The notes below the pieces were generated by a model. That model saw only the letters and a list, made by a program, of their open reading frames with translations, was not told the DNA's origin and did not search any database. Of a stretch of 64,000 nucleotides of DNA, positions 7,928 to 17,498 are shown piece after piece; within the stretch, counting starts at the first letter, position 1, and each line of letters begins with the position of its first letter. Source of the stretch: Arsukibacterium sp. MJ3 (GTDB lineage: Bacteria; Pseudomonadota; Gammaproteobacteria; Enterobacterales; Alteromonadaceae); assembly GCF_000987765.1 (NCBI RefSeq), contig NZ_LAHP01000008.1:1-64000 (forward strand). The letters run 5' to 3'. Position numbers and translations under genes: made by a program.

Positions 7928-9055
7928 TTACCGCTCGGTAATCGGCTTAACGCTGCGTGGCTCTACGCCAACGTAGTCGGCACTTGGCCGGATAATACGG
8001 TTATCGGCGCGCTGCTCCATTACATGGGCGGCCCAACCGGTTAAGCGGCTACAAACAAATATTGGCGTAAACAATTTAGTTGGAATACCCATATAGTTGT
8101 AAGCCGAGGCATGGAAAAAATCGGCATTACAAAACAGCTTTTTCTCCCGCCACATTACCGCTTCGCAGCGCTCAGATACGTCATACAAGCGGGTATCGCC
8201 ATTGGCCTTTGCTAACTTCTCTGACCAGGCTTTAATAACCGCATTACGGGGATCTGACTCTGAATACACCGCATGGCCAAAGCCCATGATTTTTTCTTTA
8301 CGCGCCAACATACCCAGCAGTTTTTGCTCAGCATCATCGGCATTATCCATTTTTTCAATCAGCTCCATTGCCGCTTCATTAGCACCCCCATGCAGCGGGC
8401 CGCGCAACGAGCCAATAGCACCGGTAACACAAGAATGCATATCACTAAGGGTAGAAGCGCACACCCTTGCCGTAAAGGTAGAAGCATTAAACTCATGCTC
8501 GGCGTATAAAATTAGCGACGACTCCATTACCTCGGTGTGTAACGCCGACGGCTTCTCACCATGCAGGGTCCATAAAAACTGCTCGGCAATAGAATTGGCA
8601 TCTGTTTCTACTTCAATCCGCTTATTATGATGGCTGTAGTTGTACCAATAATTCACCATGCCCGGAAATAGCGCCAGCATTCTATCAGTAACATCTTGCT
8701 GCACAGCAAAGTGTTGCTCGGTTTCCAGGTTACCCAGCATGGAGCAGCCCGTGCGCATTACGTCCATCGGGTGGGCTGAGGCCGGTATACGCTCTAACAC
8801 GTCTTTTAGTGCCTGCGGCAGGCTGCGCATTCGCTTTAATGTAGTTTTGTATTCGGTTAGCTCACCTTTATTGGGTAACTCACCTTTTAAAATTAAAAAC
8901 GCCACTTCGTCAAACGCGCAATGTGCTGCTAAATCTTTTACATCGTAGCCACGATAGGTTAAGCCTGAACCGGTTTTACCCACGGTTGATAAGGCAGTTT
9001 TACCGGCTACCTGACCACGCAGGCCGGCACCAGATAGTTGTTTTGCATTTGCCAT
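7928..9055 (-). CDS. prpC: 2-methylcitrate synthase PrpC
   Basis: PrpC condenses propionyl-CoA with oxaloacetate to 2-methylcitrate, the entry step of the methylcitrate cycle. The 375-residue protein is a short-type citrate synthase. LHGGANEAAMEL and GFGHAVYSESDPR carry the two active-site His regions, and the C-terminal RPSADYVGVEPR matches methylcitrate synthases. It lies between prpB and acnD, which distinguishes it from the TCA enzyme GltA. GltA is expected beyond the sdh genes outside this window. Confidence 0.95.
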   Translation of the reverse strand: MANAKQLSGAGLRGQVAGKTALSTVGKTGSGLTYRGYDVKDLAAHCAFDEVAFLILKGELPNKGELTEYKTTLKRMRSLPQALKDVLERIPASAHPMDVMRTGCSMLGNLETEQHFAVQQDVTDRMLALFPGMVNYWYNYSHHNKRIEVETDANSIAEQFLWTLHGEKPSALHTEVMESSLILYAEHEFNASTFTARVCASTLSDMHSCVTGAIGSLRGPLHGGANEAAMELIEKMDNADDAEQKLLGMLARKEKIMGFGHAVYSESDPRNAVIKAWSEKLAKANGDTRLYDVSERCEAVMWREKKLFCNADFFHASAYNYMGIPTKLFTPIFVCSRLTGWAAHVMEQRADNRIIRPSADYVGVEPRSVKPITER

Positions 9056-9130
9056 TGTCTTGCTCCATATTTCTAAGAATTCGGTTGTTAATTCAACAGA
9101 TATTTAGTCTGTTAATACATTCGCGTTGGC

Positions 9131-10021
9131 TTACTTATTTTTGCCGTCGTTAAACAAGGCATCAAGTTTTTGCTCAAAGCTGTGATAATTTAAAAAATCG
9201 TATAACTCAGCCCGGGTTTGCATGGTCTCTACCACCGCTTTCTGATCGCCATTGGCCAGAATAGACTGATACACCTTTAGTGCAGCTTTGTTCATCGCCC
9301 GAAATGCGCTTAGCGGGTACAACACCATTGCTACCCCAACGTTGGCTAGCTCGGCAGTATTAAACAGTGGCGTTTGGCCAAACTCGGTAATATTTGCCAA
9401 CACCGGTATTTTTAACGCCTTGGTAAAAAGCGTGTATTGCTCCAGCGTGTGCACCGCTTCAGCAAAAATGGCATCGGCACCGGCAGCTTCACAAGCCAAG
9501 GCTCGCTCTAATGCCGCATCAACACCTTGCTGGGCTAACGCATCGGTGCGGGCCATAATAAAAAAGCTTTCGTCAACACGCGCGTCAACACTGGCTTTTA
9601 CCCGGTCAACCATTTCATCTAACGACACAATTTCTTTATTTGGCCGATGGCCACAACGCTTTTGCGCTACCTGATCTTCAATATGAAAGCCAGCCGCACC
9701 GGCCCGGCTCATTTCTTTAACGGTACGGGCAATATTAAAAGCACCACCCCAACCCGTATCGGCGTCAACTAACAACGGCACGCTGGTTGCGGCCGTAATA
9801 CGCCGGATATCTTCACAAACATCATTTAACGAGGTCATGCCTAAATCGGGTAAACCAAATGAAGCATTAGCTACGCCCGCGCCAGAAAGGTAAATAGCCT
9901 GATGGCCACTACGCTCAGCCATCATGGCGGTGTAAGCATTAATGGTACCGACGATTTGTAATGGTTGGTTTGCCGTAATAGCTGCGCGAAATTTGGCGCC
10001 AGCAGAAAGTGTATTAGCCAT
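9131..10021 (-). CDS. prpB: Methylisocitrate lyase PrpB
   Basis: PrpB cleaves 2-methylisocitrate to pyruvate and succinate, the last step of the cycle. The product is of the isocitrate lyase/PEP mutase superfamily, with the catalytic KRCGH motif, metal-binding DADTGWGG and the typical length of 296 residues. An open frame reaches 10054, but I choose the ATG at 10021 because residues from [12 protein letters not shown] match the family start, GGGA lies 8 nt upstream and it begins one base after the regulator's stop codon. The tight spacing implies co-transcription with the regulator. Confidence 0.94.
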   Translation of the reverse strand: MANTLSAGAKFRAAITANQPLQIVGTINAYTAMMAERSGHQAIYLSGAGVANASFGLPDLGMTSLNDVCEDIRRITAATSVPLLVDADTGWGGAFNIARTVKEMSRAGAAGFHIEDQVAQKRCGHRPNKEIVSLDEMVDRVKASVDARVDESFFIMARTDALAQQGVDAALERALACEAAGADAIFAEAVHTLEQYTLFTKALKIPVLANITEFGQTPLFNTAELANVGVAMVLYPLSAFRAMNKAALKVYQSILANGDQKAVVETMQTRAELYDFLNYHSFEQKLDALFNDGKNK

Positions 10022-10022
10022 A

Positions 10023-10706
10023 TCAAGTTCCCATTTGTTCAAGTTGTAATTCAATGTTACGCCGCGATGCTGCTATATGGCGGCGCATTAATAAATCGGC
10101 CAGCTCACCGTCACGGTTGGCAATAGCAGTAATAATAGCTTTATGCTCGTCAAACGCACGCGACACCCTGGGGCCATTCATACCAAGTTGCACCCGGTAC
10201 ATTCGTACCAGATAATACAGTTCGTCACATAAAATATTAATTAAGTAACTGTTTTTACTACCTAAAATAACCCGATAATGAAAATCTAAATCGCCCGCTT
10301 CCTGGTAATAACTTTCTCCCTCACGCACCCGCTGCGAGGATAAATGCTGATCCAATAACTGGCGCACTTCGGTTATTTCATCGTCGCTCATGTGTTCTGC
10401 CGCTAATTTGCAGGCCAGCCCCTCCAAATTCTCCCGTAACTGATACAACGCCAATAAGCCCGTTGTCGACAATTTTACTACTCTGGCACCGGCATTAGGA
10501 ATGCGTTCAATTAAATGGCAGCGCTCTAGTCGCGCTAATGCTTCACGCAGCGGTGCGCGGCTTAAGTCGAAACGGCGGGCCAGCTCTGGCTCGCTAATTT
10601 TGCTACCAGCGGCCATATCACCGTCTACTATTGCCCGCTGAATTTCTTGTAAAACTCTATCGGCCGCAGTAATGGGTTTACGTAATGCAGGATGAGGCTG
10701 ATACAT
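10023..10706 (-). CDS. GntR/FadR-type regulator of the propionate operon
   Basis: The 227-residue protein has an N-terminal winged helix-turn-helix (about residues 10-75, with [17 protein letters not shown]) and a C-terminal all-helical FCD ligand domain. It is the first gene of the prp operon and is nearly fused to prpB. A GntR-type protein (named PrpQ in Shewanella relatives) is the known local regulator of methylcitrate genes in this group, in place of the sigma-54 activator PrpR of enterics. The GTCGAC-centred palindromes just upstream are its likely operators, which implies autoregulation. The effector, probably 2-methylcitrate or propionyl-CoA, is not shown by the sequence. Confidence 0.88.
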   Translation of the reverse strand: MYQPHPALRKPITAADRVLQEIQRAIVDGDMAAGSKISEPELARRFDLSRAPLREALARLERCHLIERIPNAGARVVKLSTTGLLALYQLRENLEGLACKLAAEHMSDDEITEVRQLLDQHLSSQRVREGESYYQEAGDLDFHYRVILGSKNSYLINILCDELYYLVRMYRVQLGMNGPRVSRAFDEHKAIITAIANRDGELADLLMRRHIAASRRNIELQLEQMGT

Positions 10707-10708
10707 AT

Positions 10709-10720
10709 ATTGTCGACATA
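10709..10720. promoter_or_regulatory. GntR-type half-conserved operator near the regulator start
   Basis: ATTGTCGACATA differs from the perfect palindrome at 10781-10792 only in its last two bases. It lies immediately before the regulator ATG (10706), where bound protein would block transcription or initiation. Confidence 0.55.
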
Positions 10721-10780
10721 ATTAATCACGTAGTACTTTTTAAGCGCATTAATGGCTTATGTCAAGTTAAAATAGGACGC

Positions 10781-10792
10781 ATTGTCGACAAT
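10781..10792. promoter_or_regulatory. Perfect palindromic operator of the prp operon
   Basis: ATTGTCGACAAT is a perfect 12-bp palindrome of the kind bound by GntR/FCD regulators (TTGT-N-ACAA type half-sites). It is 72 bp centre to centre from the second copy at 10709, and both lie upstream of the GntR gene that heads the propionate operon. Confidence 0.65.
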
Positions 10793-10840
10793 ATGCGCCT
10801 AAAGTAGTAATTCAATATAATACAAATACGCTTTATCTCA

Positions 10841-11204
10841 GCCGCTACCCTAGCGGCCCCTGCTGTAACTAGCATTTATATTTAGATTTTTTTGCTATTA
10901 AAATTACAGAAAAATGTTAAATCATATATAAACAATATTTGCCCCTAAAAAAGGGCGAAGGCGGCAAAACTGTGAAGTAGCGGCATTAAAGGGGTGGATA
11001 AGCTGGGGGTAACCTGAGCACAAACGGTGGGTAACCTGATTAAAGCAAGCAATTACAGCGCAACAATAAACAGGAAAAAGTGAAGTAGCTTTACTACACT
11101 TACATTACTTTATTGGTAACGTCTTTTCGATAGCGCACGGCTCATTCCCTATGAGCCATTCCCCTAGGCCCAGAACAATTTAGATTGGTTCTGGGCTTCT
11201 TTTA
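10841..11204 (+). ncRNA. Possible small RNA gene ending in a strong plus-strand terminator
   Basis: The 537-bp gap before tatD has no protein gene but several stem-loops in a row: GCCGCTA/TAGCGGC with a CCC loop (10841-10857), GCCC/GGGC (about 10941-10956), AAGT..GTAG/CTAC..ACTT (11078-11101), a perfect 7-bp stem GGCTCAT/ATGAGCC with a UCCCU loop (11139-11157), and a terminator hairpin (11168-11196) followed by TTCTTTT. That terminator has its T-run on the plus strand, yet no plus-strand protein gene precedes it. The 3' part (about 11075-11204) is the best-supported transcript; the start is not known. C-rich single-stranded loops could pair with Shine-Dalgarno sequences. I recognise no Rfam family. 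Confidence 0.45.
11168..11204 (+). terminator. Plus-strand rho-independent terminator without an upstream protein gene
   Basis: GCCCAGAAC at 11168-11176 pairs with GTTCTGGGC at 11188-11196, an inner CAAT/ATTG can extend the stem, and TTCTTTT follows. On the minus strand no T-run follows, so it does not serve tatD, which ends at 11244. Confidence 0.75.
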
Positions 11205-11243
11205 TCTGCAACACCCTAATTGTTTTTTAATATTTATTTTATA

Positions 11244-12032
11244 TCAATGTTTTAATTTCGTTTTACACAGTGGAAATAACTGATAAAAATTAGCGGTAGT
11301 TTGCTCTGCTAAAGCCGCCACGCTAATGCCTCGTAAGTCACTAATGGCTTCGGCTACCGCAGTAACATAGGCTGGCTGGTTAGTCTTGCCGCGAAACGGT
11401 ACTGGCGCTAAATAGGGTGAGTCAGTTTCAATTAACAACCGATCAAGTGGTAACTTTTTAACCACAGCCCGCAGCTCATCGGCGTTACGAAAGGTCATAA
11501 TGCCGGAAATGGAAATATAAAAGCCCAGATCAAGCGCCGCTTTGGCCATCTCGTAGCTTTCTGTAAAACAATGCAGCACCCCGCCTGCTTGTTCAGCGCG
11601 GTGTGATTTTAATAAGGCAATGGTATCAGTGCGGGCATCACGGGTATGCACAATTAAAGGCTTGTTTACCTGCCGTGCCACGTTAATATGGCTGACAAAA
11701 GCAGTTTGCTGCGCCCGTTTCGAGTCGGGGGCATAAAAGTAATCAAGCCCGGTTTCTCCAACAGCCACCACAATGGGTTGCTGGCATAGTGTTAGCAACT
11801 GCTGCTCATCTACGGTATCGGTTTGGTGCAGCGGATGTTCGCCACAAGACACTGATACCTGGGGGTAAGCCACTACAGTGGCTGCCATGGCAGCAAAATC
11901 TTTGATACTAACCGAGACACACAACATGTGTTCTACCTGACGCTCCCCTGCAGCGGCAATAACTTGCTCCAGGCTTAAGCCCAGCTTTTCCAATTCGAGC
12001 AAGTCAAGATGACAATGCGAATCTACAAACAA
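11244..12032 (-). CDS. tatD: TatD-family metal-dependent DNase/hydrolase
   Basis: The 262-residue TIM-barrel hydrolase of the TatD/YcfH type shows metal ligands in DSHCHLD, GETGLDYFYA, HTRDA, LHCFTES and ETDSPYLAP. TatD proteins are Mg-dependent 3'-5' exonucleases or D-aminoacyl-tRNA deacylase-like hydrolases; the exact substrate is not shown here. The start is TTG at 12030-12032, supported by AAGGGG 5 nt upstream and by the family start (M)FVDSHCHLD. It lies last in the holB-pilZ-tatD row, as YcfH does in many gammaproteobacteria. Confidence 0.92.
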   Translation of the reverse strand: MFVDSHCHLDLLELEKLGLSLEQVIAAAGERQVEHMLCVSVSIKDFAAMAATVVAYPQVSVSCGEHPLHQTDTVDEQQLLTLCQQPIVVAVGETGLDYFYAPDSKRAQQTAFVSHINVARQVNKPLIVHTRDARTDTIALLKSHRAEQAGGVLHCFTESYEMAKAALDLGFYISISGIMTFRNADELRAVVKKLPLDRLLIETDSPYLAPVPFRGKTNQPAYVTAVAEAISDLRGISVAALAEQTTANFYQLFPLCKTKLKH

Positions 12033-12054
12033 AACAACCCCTTAATGGTATTTA

Positions 12055-12381
12055 CTACATGGTATAGGTAGGGTCGGTACTGTTTTGCATACCGCCCACT
12101 AATTTTTCAATTTTGCCGGATAAATTGGATTTATCATCAATAAAAGCCACTCCAATGCCAGCCGGATTAGCGCTTTGTGCGCCATGCGGTGCAACCCAAG
12201 CCACTTTACCAGTTACCACCATCGGCTCTAATGCGTCTGGCAGGGTTACGCTAAGTGCCAGTGACTGGCCCATTTTATAGTGCCGGGCAGAGCGGACAAA
12301 CAAGCCACCATTTTTAAAAAAGGGCATGTAGCAGCGATACAATTCTTTAATATCAGTAAAGCCCAGCGTTAGCTCTTCCAT
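12055..12381 (-). CDS. pilZ: PilZ-domain protein (type IV pilus/c-di-GMP family)
   Basis: This 108-residue single-domain PilZ protein has LGFTDIKELYRCYMPFFKNGGLFV at its N-terminus and WVAPHGAQSANPAGIGVAF in the middle, typical of the pilus-biogenesis PilZ beside holB in Pseudomonas and Alteromonadales. The classical c-di-GMP residues RxxxR and DxSxxG are not obvious, as in the P. aeruginosa PilZ that does not bind c-di-GMP. It overlaps the end of holB by 13 bp, so translation is probably coupled. Confidence 0.88.
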   Translation of the reverse strand: MEELTLGFTDIKELYRCYMPFFKNGGLFVRSARHYKMGQSLALSVTLPDALEPMVVTGKVAWVAPHGAQSANPAGIGVAFIDDKSNLSGKIEKLVGGMQNSTDPTYTM

Positions 12382-13292
12382 TTCGCCTCCTGATGATGCA
12401 ATAAGGGTGTTAATTCGGTTAGTAAACCACTTAACGCTAAGGCACTATTTTGCCCTATTATTTGGGTGGCGTCACGACACCAGCGCTGATAAGCCGTTAA
12501 AAGTGTGTGCTGGCGTTGAAATTCAAACGGTGTACTTAGGCGCTGGCGTAAATAAAAGCCCAGTATACCGGCAAGCTCAGTCGTGCCATCCAACTGTTTA
12601 ACTGCACTGTTGTGCTCAAGCTGGCCACTAAAATAATCGTCTAACAGTGTCAGCACGCTGGCAAGGCTATCGGCTGTATTGGTTTTTAGTAACCTTAACG
12701 CCTTTAACGGCGAGCCTTGACAATACTCCAGTAAAAAAGGCGGCAGCGGCTGGTTATGTTGCTGGCTTAACCATTGCCGGCTTTGCTCTGCATTGCCAGC
12801 GCTAAGCTGCCACTGCTGACAACGGCTGCGAATGGTAGCAGACAGCTGCGAATAATTCTGGGTAATTAACATAATGTAACAACCGGCTGGCGGCTCTTCC
12901 AGGGTTTTTAACAGAGCATTAGCTGCCGCTTCCGTCATGGTGTCAGCCGCCGGTATAATAACCACCTTAACACCATGCTGCTGAGCAGCGCCCTGGGTAA
13001 AGCGGGTAAGCTGGCGAACAGCATCCACGCCGATATGCTGAGTGTCGCTATACAGCAGCAGTAAATCAGCATGATTGCCAGCCAGGCGAAGTAAACAACT
13101 CTTACAGCTACCGCAAGCACCGGTTAGTAGTGGTGTTTTACAGAGTAAAAGTGCCGCCAGCGCCTCAGCCATGGCGCGCTTACCTATACCCGCATTACCA
13201 CTGAACACCAGCGCATGCGCCAGCTGATCGTTACCGGCCAGCGCCTGCAACTGCTTAAATTTTGCGTGTAACCAGGGATATAACTCAGCCAT
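12369..13292 (-). CDS. holB: DNA polymerase III delta-prime subunit
   Basis: HolB is part of the clamp loader that opens the beta clamp during replication. The 307-residue AAA+-like protein has a P-loop-like GNAGIGKR near residue 32, the four-cysteine zinc module (C52, C61, C64, C67 region in CGSCKSC) and the sensor stretch [12 protein letters not shown]. Its start overlaps tmk by 8 bp and its end overlaps pilZ by 13 bp in a tightly packed operon. Confidence 0.93.
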   Translation of the reverse strand: MAELYPWLHAKFKQLQALAGNDQLAHALVFSGNAGIGKRAMAEALAALLLCKTPLLTGACGSCKSCLLRLAGNHADLLLLYSDTQHIGVDAVRQLTRFTQGAAQQHGVKVVIIPAADTMTEAAANALLKTLEEPPAGCYIMLITQNYSQLSATIRSRCQQWQLSAGNAEQSRQWLSQQHNQPLPPFLLEYCQGSPLKALRLLKTNTADSLASVLTLLDDYFSGQLEHNSAVKQLDGTTELAGILGFYLRQRLSTPFEFQRQHTLLTAYQRWCRDATQIIGQNSALALSGLLTELTPLLHHQEAKWKS

Positions 13293-13938
13293 TGCACTGC
13301 TCTTTAGACGATACGGGAAAATAGCTGTTTAGTGCTATTATAATAGCCAGTTGCACGTCGGCCAGCGGCTTGCTGGCGTCTATAGTAACAATAGCGGGCT
13401 CTGTGGCCGCAATATCGCGGTATTTTTGCCGAGTTCGGATGAAAAAATCCAGCTGCTCTTGTTCAATCCGATCAAGTTGGCCACGGGCAGCAGCCCGGCT
13501 TAAACCAATAGCGGGGTCAATATCAAGGTAAAGGGTAAGATCGGGTTTGGTGTTACCCAGCACGCTGCTGCGCAAATTATTAATCAGTTGCTCGTCTAGC
13601 TGACGCCCTCCTCCCTGATAGGCCCGCGACGACATATCATGTCGATCGGCGACTATCCAGTCGCCTCTGGCCAGCGCCGGTCGGATCACGTTTGTCAATA
13701 ACTGTACCCGCGCGGCATACATCAGTAATAACTCGGTTTCTGCTGCTAACTGCTCATTGCTGTCGACTTGTTTAACTAAAGTACGTAGCTTTTCGGCCAA
13801 CGGCGTGCCACCGGGCTCGCGCGTACTGACTACCACTATCTGCTGTTGCTGCAGATAGTGGCAAATCGTTGCCATAGCGCTGCTTTTGCCAGCACCTTCA
13901 AGCCCTTCTACCACAATAAACTTACCTGTTTTACTCAT
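13285..13938 (-). CDS. tmk: Thymidylate kinase
   Basis: Tmk phosphorylates dTMP to dTDP. The 217-residue protein has the P-loop GLEGAGKSS, the REPGGT motif and the [15 protein letters not shown] segment corresponding to the DRY/H motif and dTMP-binding region. The C-terminal lid is typical of the enterobacterial type. It overlaps mltG upstream and holB downstream by 8 bp each, in the conserved order pabC-mltG-tmk-holB. Confidence 0.95.
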   Translation of the reverse strand: MSKTGKFIVVEGLEGAGKSSAMATICHYLQQQQIVVVSTREPGGTPLAEKLRTLVKQVDSNEQLAAETELLLMYAARVQLLTNVIRPALARGDWIVADRHDMSSRAYQGGGRQLDEQLINNLRSSVLGNTKPDLTLYLDIDPAIGLSRAAARGQLDRIEQEQLDFFIRTRQKYRDIAATEPAIVTIDASKPLADVQLAIIIALNSYFPVSSKEQCNG

Positions 13939-14947
13939 TGTTTTTTCCCAAAATATATTTTCTTACCGCCGCATTATGTTGCTCAAGCGATACTGAGAAA
14001 ACATGAGAGCCATCGCCGCGACTGACAAAATAATAGTACTCGCTGGTGTCAGGCTTTGCTGCAGCCTGTAAGGCACTGCTGCCAACTAAAGCAATAGGCC
14101 CTGGTGGCAAACCATGATGACGATAAGTATTGTACAGATGCGGGTTGCGTAAATCGGCGGAGGTAATGCGGCCACTGTAATCGGTTAAACCATAGATCAC
14201 GGTCGGATCGGTTTGTAAGCGCATATTGGTGTTTAACCGGTTAACAAATACTGAGCTTACTAAGGATTTTTCCGCCAATAAACCACTTTCTTTTTCAATA
14301 ATTGAGGCCATGATCAGTAATTGATAACGGTTTTGTAACGGCAACTCGCCCTGTCGTTGTTGCCAGGCTTGCTCTAACTGCTGCATAAGGGCTTGTTGCG
14401 CCCGCTTAACCAACGAACTGGCACTGCTACCGGCGGTGTAAAAATACGTATCGGCAAACAACAACCCTTCAGGATGAGTTGGCGCGGGGCCCCAGTCAGC
14501 AGGCCAGTCCAGTAAATCGAGCATCTGCAGGGTACTGTCAATATCCTGTGTCAGATAATGTGCGGCGTGTAAGCGGGCTAGTGCCTGCTGGGCCGTTTCA
14601 CCATCAATAAACGTCAAACTAAATTGGGCGTCGGGGCCACTGACAAATAAGCGTAGCAGCGCCAGTAATGTTGGTTCTGCCGGTGTTTGATAAGTGCCTT
14701 GGCGTACTTTTGTTAGCTCAGGTTGCCATTTTAAATAAAGCCGTAATAGCTGGCAATCATACGACGTTAGCTGCCCCTGACTTGCCCATTGCTGACATAA
14801 ACTACGGGCACTACTGCCCGCTGCCAGGGTAATATAAGGCTCGTTAACACTTATCGGGCGTTGTTCCAGCTGTTTAAATGCATAGTTGAGTAACAGCGTT
14901 ATTAATACACCTGCCAACAACATCAGTAATAGCAGTTTTTTTAACAT
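13931..14947 (-). CDS. mltG: Endolytic murein transglycosylase MltG
   Basis: MltG is an inner-membrane lytic transglycosylase that cuts nascent glycan strands and limits their length. The 338-residue protein starts with one transmembrane helix (about residues 4-23), followed by a LysM-like region and the YceG domain. The catalytic Glu lies in [10 protein letters not shown], and the conserved [10 protein letters not shown] and [13 protein letters not shown] follow. It overlaps pabC by 7 bp and tmk by 8 bp. Confidence 0.94.
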   Translation of the reverse strand: MLKKLLLLMLLAGVLITLLLNYAFKQLEQRPISVNEPYITLAAGSSARSLCQQWASQGQLTSYDCQLLRLYLKWQPELTKVRQGTYQTPAEPTLLALLRLFVSGPDAQFSLTFIDGETAQQALARLHAAHYLTQDIDSTLQMLDLLDWPADWGPAPTHPEGLLFADTYFYTAGSSASSLVKRAQQALMQQLEQAWQQRQGELPLQNRYQLLIMASIIEKESGLLAEKSLVSSVFVNRLNTNMRLQTDPTVIYGLTDYSGRITSADLRNPHLYNTYRHHGLPPGPIALVGSSALQAAAKPDTSEYYYFVSRGDGSHVFSVSLEQHNAAVRKYILGKNNE

Positions 14948-15711
14948 AGCAGCTCATTACACCAGGTTTTGGCCAGCGCCAGATCCAGTGCTTGGTTATG
15001 GTAAGATTGTACCGGCACCAGTCCCATCAGGGCGTTGCTCAATACCATGGCATCTACCTCAGCTAATGCTGGCAATAGCCAGTTCACTTCGGCAATATCT
15101 GGCCGTAAGCTCAGTACATGGCCACGCATTACCCCTGCTACGCCTGCCCGACCTAATTGCGGCGTAACCCAATGGCCGTTGTGGTGTAAAAACAGGTTGG
15201 CAGCAATAGCCTCTGTAATAAAACCCTGCTGATCGCACACCAGCATGTCGTCTACGCCTCTGCTATGGGCTTCTTGTTTTAACAGCACTTGCTCTAACCG
15301 GTTACAATGCTTTAACCCCGCTAATGCAGGTTGCACCGCTAACCGTAATTCGGCTAAAGCCAGTTTAACGCCTTGCTGCTGCCAAACGGTATAATCCAGA
15401 AGCGCACTGTGGCTGATAAATACTCTGGCTGGGGAAATACCAACAGGGCTGTAACCGCGGCCACCCTCACCGCGGGATATTTGAACTTTTAACACCGCAT
15501 TAGCGAGTTTTTCCGCCGCTATGGCCTCGGTTACGGCCACAGAAACTAGGCTCCAGTCTGTAATAGTAATTCCTAGCTGCCTGGCAGTATGCTGCAAGCG
15601 CGCCAAATGCAGTGGCCAATGCAGCGGCAAACCATTGCTCACGCGGATAGTGCTAAAGAAACCATCACCGTATAGAAAACAGCGATCATAAGTACTGATA
15701 GTGTTAATCAC
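14941..15711 (-). CDS. pabC: Aminodeoxychorismate lyase PabC
   Basis: PabC releases p-aminobenzoate and pyruvate from aminodeoxychorismate for folate synthesis. It is a 256-residue fold-type IV PLP enzyme, with YGDGFFSTIR near the N-terminus, the conserved KVQISRGEGGRGY around residue 95 and EAIAANLFL near residue 165. The start is GTG at 15711 with only a weak ribosome site. It is the first gene after fabF and is separated from it by a strong terminator hairpin, so it may have its own promoter or rely on read-through. Confidence 0.92.
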   Translation of the reverse strand: MINTISTYDRCFLYGDGFFSTIRVSNGLPLHWPLHLARLQHTARQLGITITDWSLVSVAVTEAIAAEKLANAVLKVQISRGEGGRGYSPVGISPARVFISHSALLDYTVWQQQGVKLALAELRLAVQPALAGLKHCNRLEQVLLKQEAHSRGVDDMLVCDQQGFITEAIAANLFLHHNGHWVTPQLGRAGVAGVMRGHVLSLRPDIAEVNWLLPALAEVDAMVLSNALMGLVPVQSYHNQALDLALAKTWCNELLC

Positions 15712-15765
15712 GTGGTGTTATAACATCCAAAAATAAGGTCGAGTATGCCTTAATTTTCAGATAAA

Positions 15766-15791
15766 ACAAAGGCTGCCGCGGCAGCCTTTGT
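15766..15791 (-). terminator. Terminator after fabF
   Basis: A 26-bp perfect palindrome is built from ACAAAGGCTGCC and its complement. On the minus strand it is followed by TTTTATC. It lies in the 104-bp gap between fabF and pabC. Confidence 0.8.
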
Positions 15792-15815
15792 AACACAAGA
15801 AGCTCAAGAAGCTGG

Positions 15816-17054
15816 CTAAATCCGTTTAAACAGGATAGAACCGTTGGTACCACCAAAGCCAAAAGAGTTACACAAAGCATACTCCAGTTTCGCCTGCCTG
15901 GCGGTATGCGGTACGTAATCCAAATCACAGCCTTCACTGGGGTTATCCAGATTAATGGTTGGGGTAACCAGCTGATCCTGCAACGATAACACCGTAATAA
16001 TAGATTCAACAGAGCCGGCAGCACCGAGTAAGTGCCCCATCATTGATTTAGACGAACTCACCATTAGCTGAGCAGGTTTTGCACCAAAAATAGTCTTAAT
16101 GGCCATAGTTTCCGCAATATCACCGGCTGAAGTCGAGGTACCATGTGCATTAATATACTGCACCTGCTCTGGGTTAACTGCTGCATCTTGCAGGGCATTT
16201 TTCATTGCCAAAGCGGCACCAGTGCCGTTTTCTGGCGGTGATGTCATATGATAAGCATCGCCACTCATGCCAAAACCAACCAGTTCAGCATATATCTTTG
16301 CGCCACGGGCCTTGGCGTGTTCGTACTCTTCTACAACCATGACACCGGCACCATCACCTAACACAAAACCATCTCGGTCTTTATCCCAGGGACGGCTTGC
16401 TTGTTCTGGTGCGTCATTACGGGTAGACAGTGCCCTAGCAGCGCCAAAGCCGCCCATACCTAAAGGCGTTGATGCTTTTTCAGCACCACCGGCAATCATC
16501 GCGTCAGCATCACCATAAGCAATCATGCGTGCCGCCTGGCCAATATTATGCACGCCGGTGGTACAAGCGGTAACAATACTAATATTGGGCCCTTGCAATC
16601 CAAGAATAATTGACACCTGGCCGGCAATCATATTAATAATGGTCGAAGGAACGAAAAACGGAGACAAGCGCTTTGGCCCGCTGCTAAGTAATTTAGTGTG
16701 ATTTTCTTCAATTAAACCTAAACCACCAATACCTGAACCAATTGCGGCACCAATACGCGGCGCATTTTGCTCGGTGATTTCCAAACCCGAATCGCGAAAA
16801 GCCTGAATACCCGCCGCCACACCATACTGTATAAACAAATCCATTTTCTTGGCATCTTTTGCCGGAAAATATGGCTCAATATCAAAGTTTTTAACCAGAC
16901 CTGCAAATTTAGTAGTGTAAGCACTGGTATCGAAGTGCTCAATAAAGCCAATACCACTTTGAGCGTGTTGCAAAGCTTGCCAGCTACTGGCTACGTCATT
17001 GCCAACTGGCGTTAACATTCCCAGACCGGTCACTACCACACGACGTTTTGCCAT
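15816..17054 (-). CDS. fabF: Beta-ketoacyl-ACP synthase II FabF
   Basis: FabF elongates acyl-ACP chains in fatty acid synthesis and is needed for the temperature-dependent making of cis-vaccenate. The 412-residue protein has the Cys-His-His triad in [22 protein letters not shown] and [11 protein letters not shown], and ends with the [12 protein letters not shown] signature. GGAGGA lies just before the ATG. It follows acpP after a gap with a hairpin that probably ends part of the acpP transcripts. Confidence 0.97.
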   Translation of the reverse strand: MAKRRVVVTGLGMLTPVGNDVASSWQALQHAQSGIGFIEHFDTSAYTTKFAGLVKNFDIEPYFPAKDAKKMDLFIQYGVAAGIQAFRDSGLEITEQNAPRIGAAIGSGIGGLGLIEENHTKLLSSGPKRLSPFFVPSTIINMIAGQVSIILGLQGPNISIVTACTTGVHNIGQAARMIAYGDADAMIAGGAEKASTPLGMGGFGAARALSTRNDAPEQASRPWDKDRDGFVLGDGAGVMVVEEYEHAKARGAKIYAELVGFGMSGDAYHMTSPPENGTGAALAMKNALQDAAVNPEQVQYINAHGTSTSAGDIAETMAIKTIFGAKPAQLMVSSSKSMMGHLLGAAGSVESIITVLSLQDQLVTPTINLDNPSEGCDLDYVPHTARQAKLEYALCNSFGFGGTNGSILFKRI

Positions 17055-17094
17055 CGTGTCCTCCGTCTTAGCAAATTATATCTGTCTTGAAACG

Positions 17095-17121
17095 AAAACG
17101 GGTAGCTGCGCTACCCGTTTT
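17095..17121 (-). terminator. Hairpin terminator/attenuator between acpP and fabF
   Basis: AAAACGGGTAGC at 17095-17106 pairs perfectly with GCTACCCGTTTT at 17110-17121 across a 3-nt loop, and the minus strand continues TTTTCGTTTC. Partial termination here would keep acpP expression above that of fabF, consistent with the high need for acyl carrier protein. Confidence 0.7.
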
Positions 17122-17134
17122 ACAAGCTTTCAGC

Positions 17135-17371
17135 TTACTCAGCGTGGGCTTTGATGTAATCAATCGCAGACTGAACAGTCGTGATTTTCTCTGCTTCTTC
17201 GTCTGGAATTTCAGTATCGAATTCTTCTTCTAACGCCATTACCAGCTCAACAGTATCCAGTGAGTCAGCACCCAAGTCGTCAACAAAAGACGCTTCATTT
17301 TTCACTTCGTCTTCTTTAACACCCAGTTGCTCGATGATAATTTTTCTAACGCGTTCTTCGATGTTGCTCAT
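17135..17371 (-). CDS. acpP: Acyl carrier protein
   Basis: This 78-residue acidic protein carries growing acyl chains on a 4'-phosphopantetheine arm. The attachment Ser is residue 37 (36 after Met removal) in [10 protein letters not shown]. The sequence is highly typical of enteric-type AcpP. AAGGAAG lies before the ATG. It sits between fabG and fabF as in most gammaproteobacteria. Confidence 0.98.
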   Translation of the reverse strand: MSNIEERVRKIIIEQLGVKEDEVKNEASFVDDLGADSLDTVELVMALEEEFDTEIPDEEAEKITTVQSAIDYIKAHAE

Positions 17372-17498
17372 CTTTTCTTCCTTTTTCTCATATAAATCGC
17401 AACAATTCGTGCAATTTTGTGTGGCGGTAGTTTATGCGTAAGCTGCAATTGTTGCAAGCATGCTTACCAGCATTTTTTGCTGGTCAAACCTGCTCTGC

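Noticed and set aside
7928-9055. Main citrate synthase GltA
   Set aside because: Its position between prpB and acnD and its 375-residue length fit methylcitrate synthase PrpC.
10841-11204. CsrB/RsmY-type RNA
   Set aside because: The loops are C-rich on the plus strand and GGA motifs are few, so it does not fit a CsrA-sponge RNA.
15704-16024. Minus-strand ORF of 106 codons overlapping the fabF 3' end
   Set aside because: It lies in another frame inside fabF and across the fabF terminator; the sequence is not protein-like.
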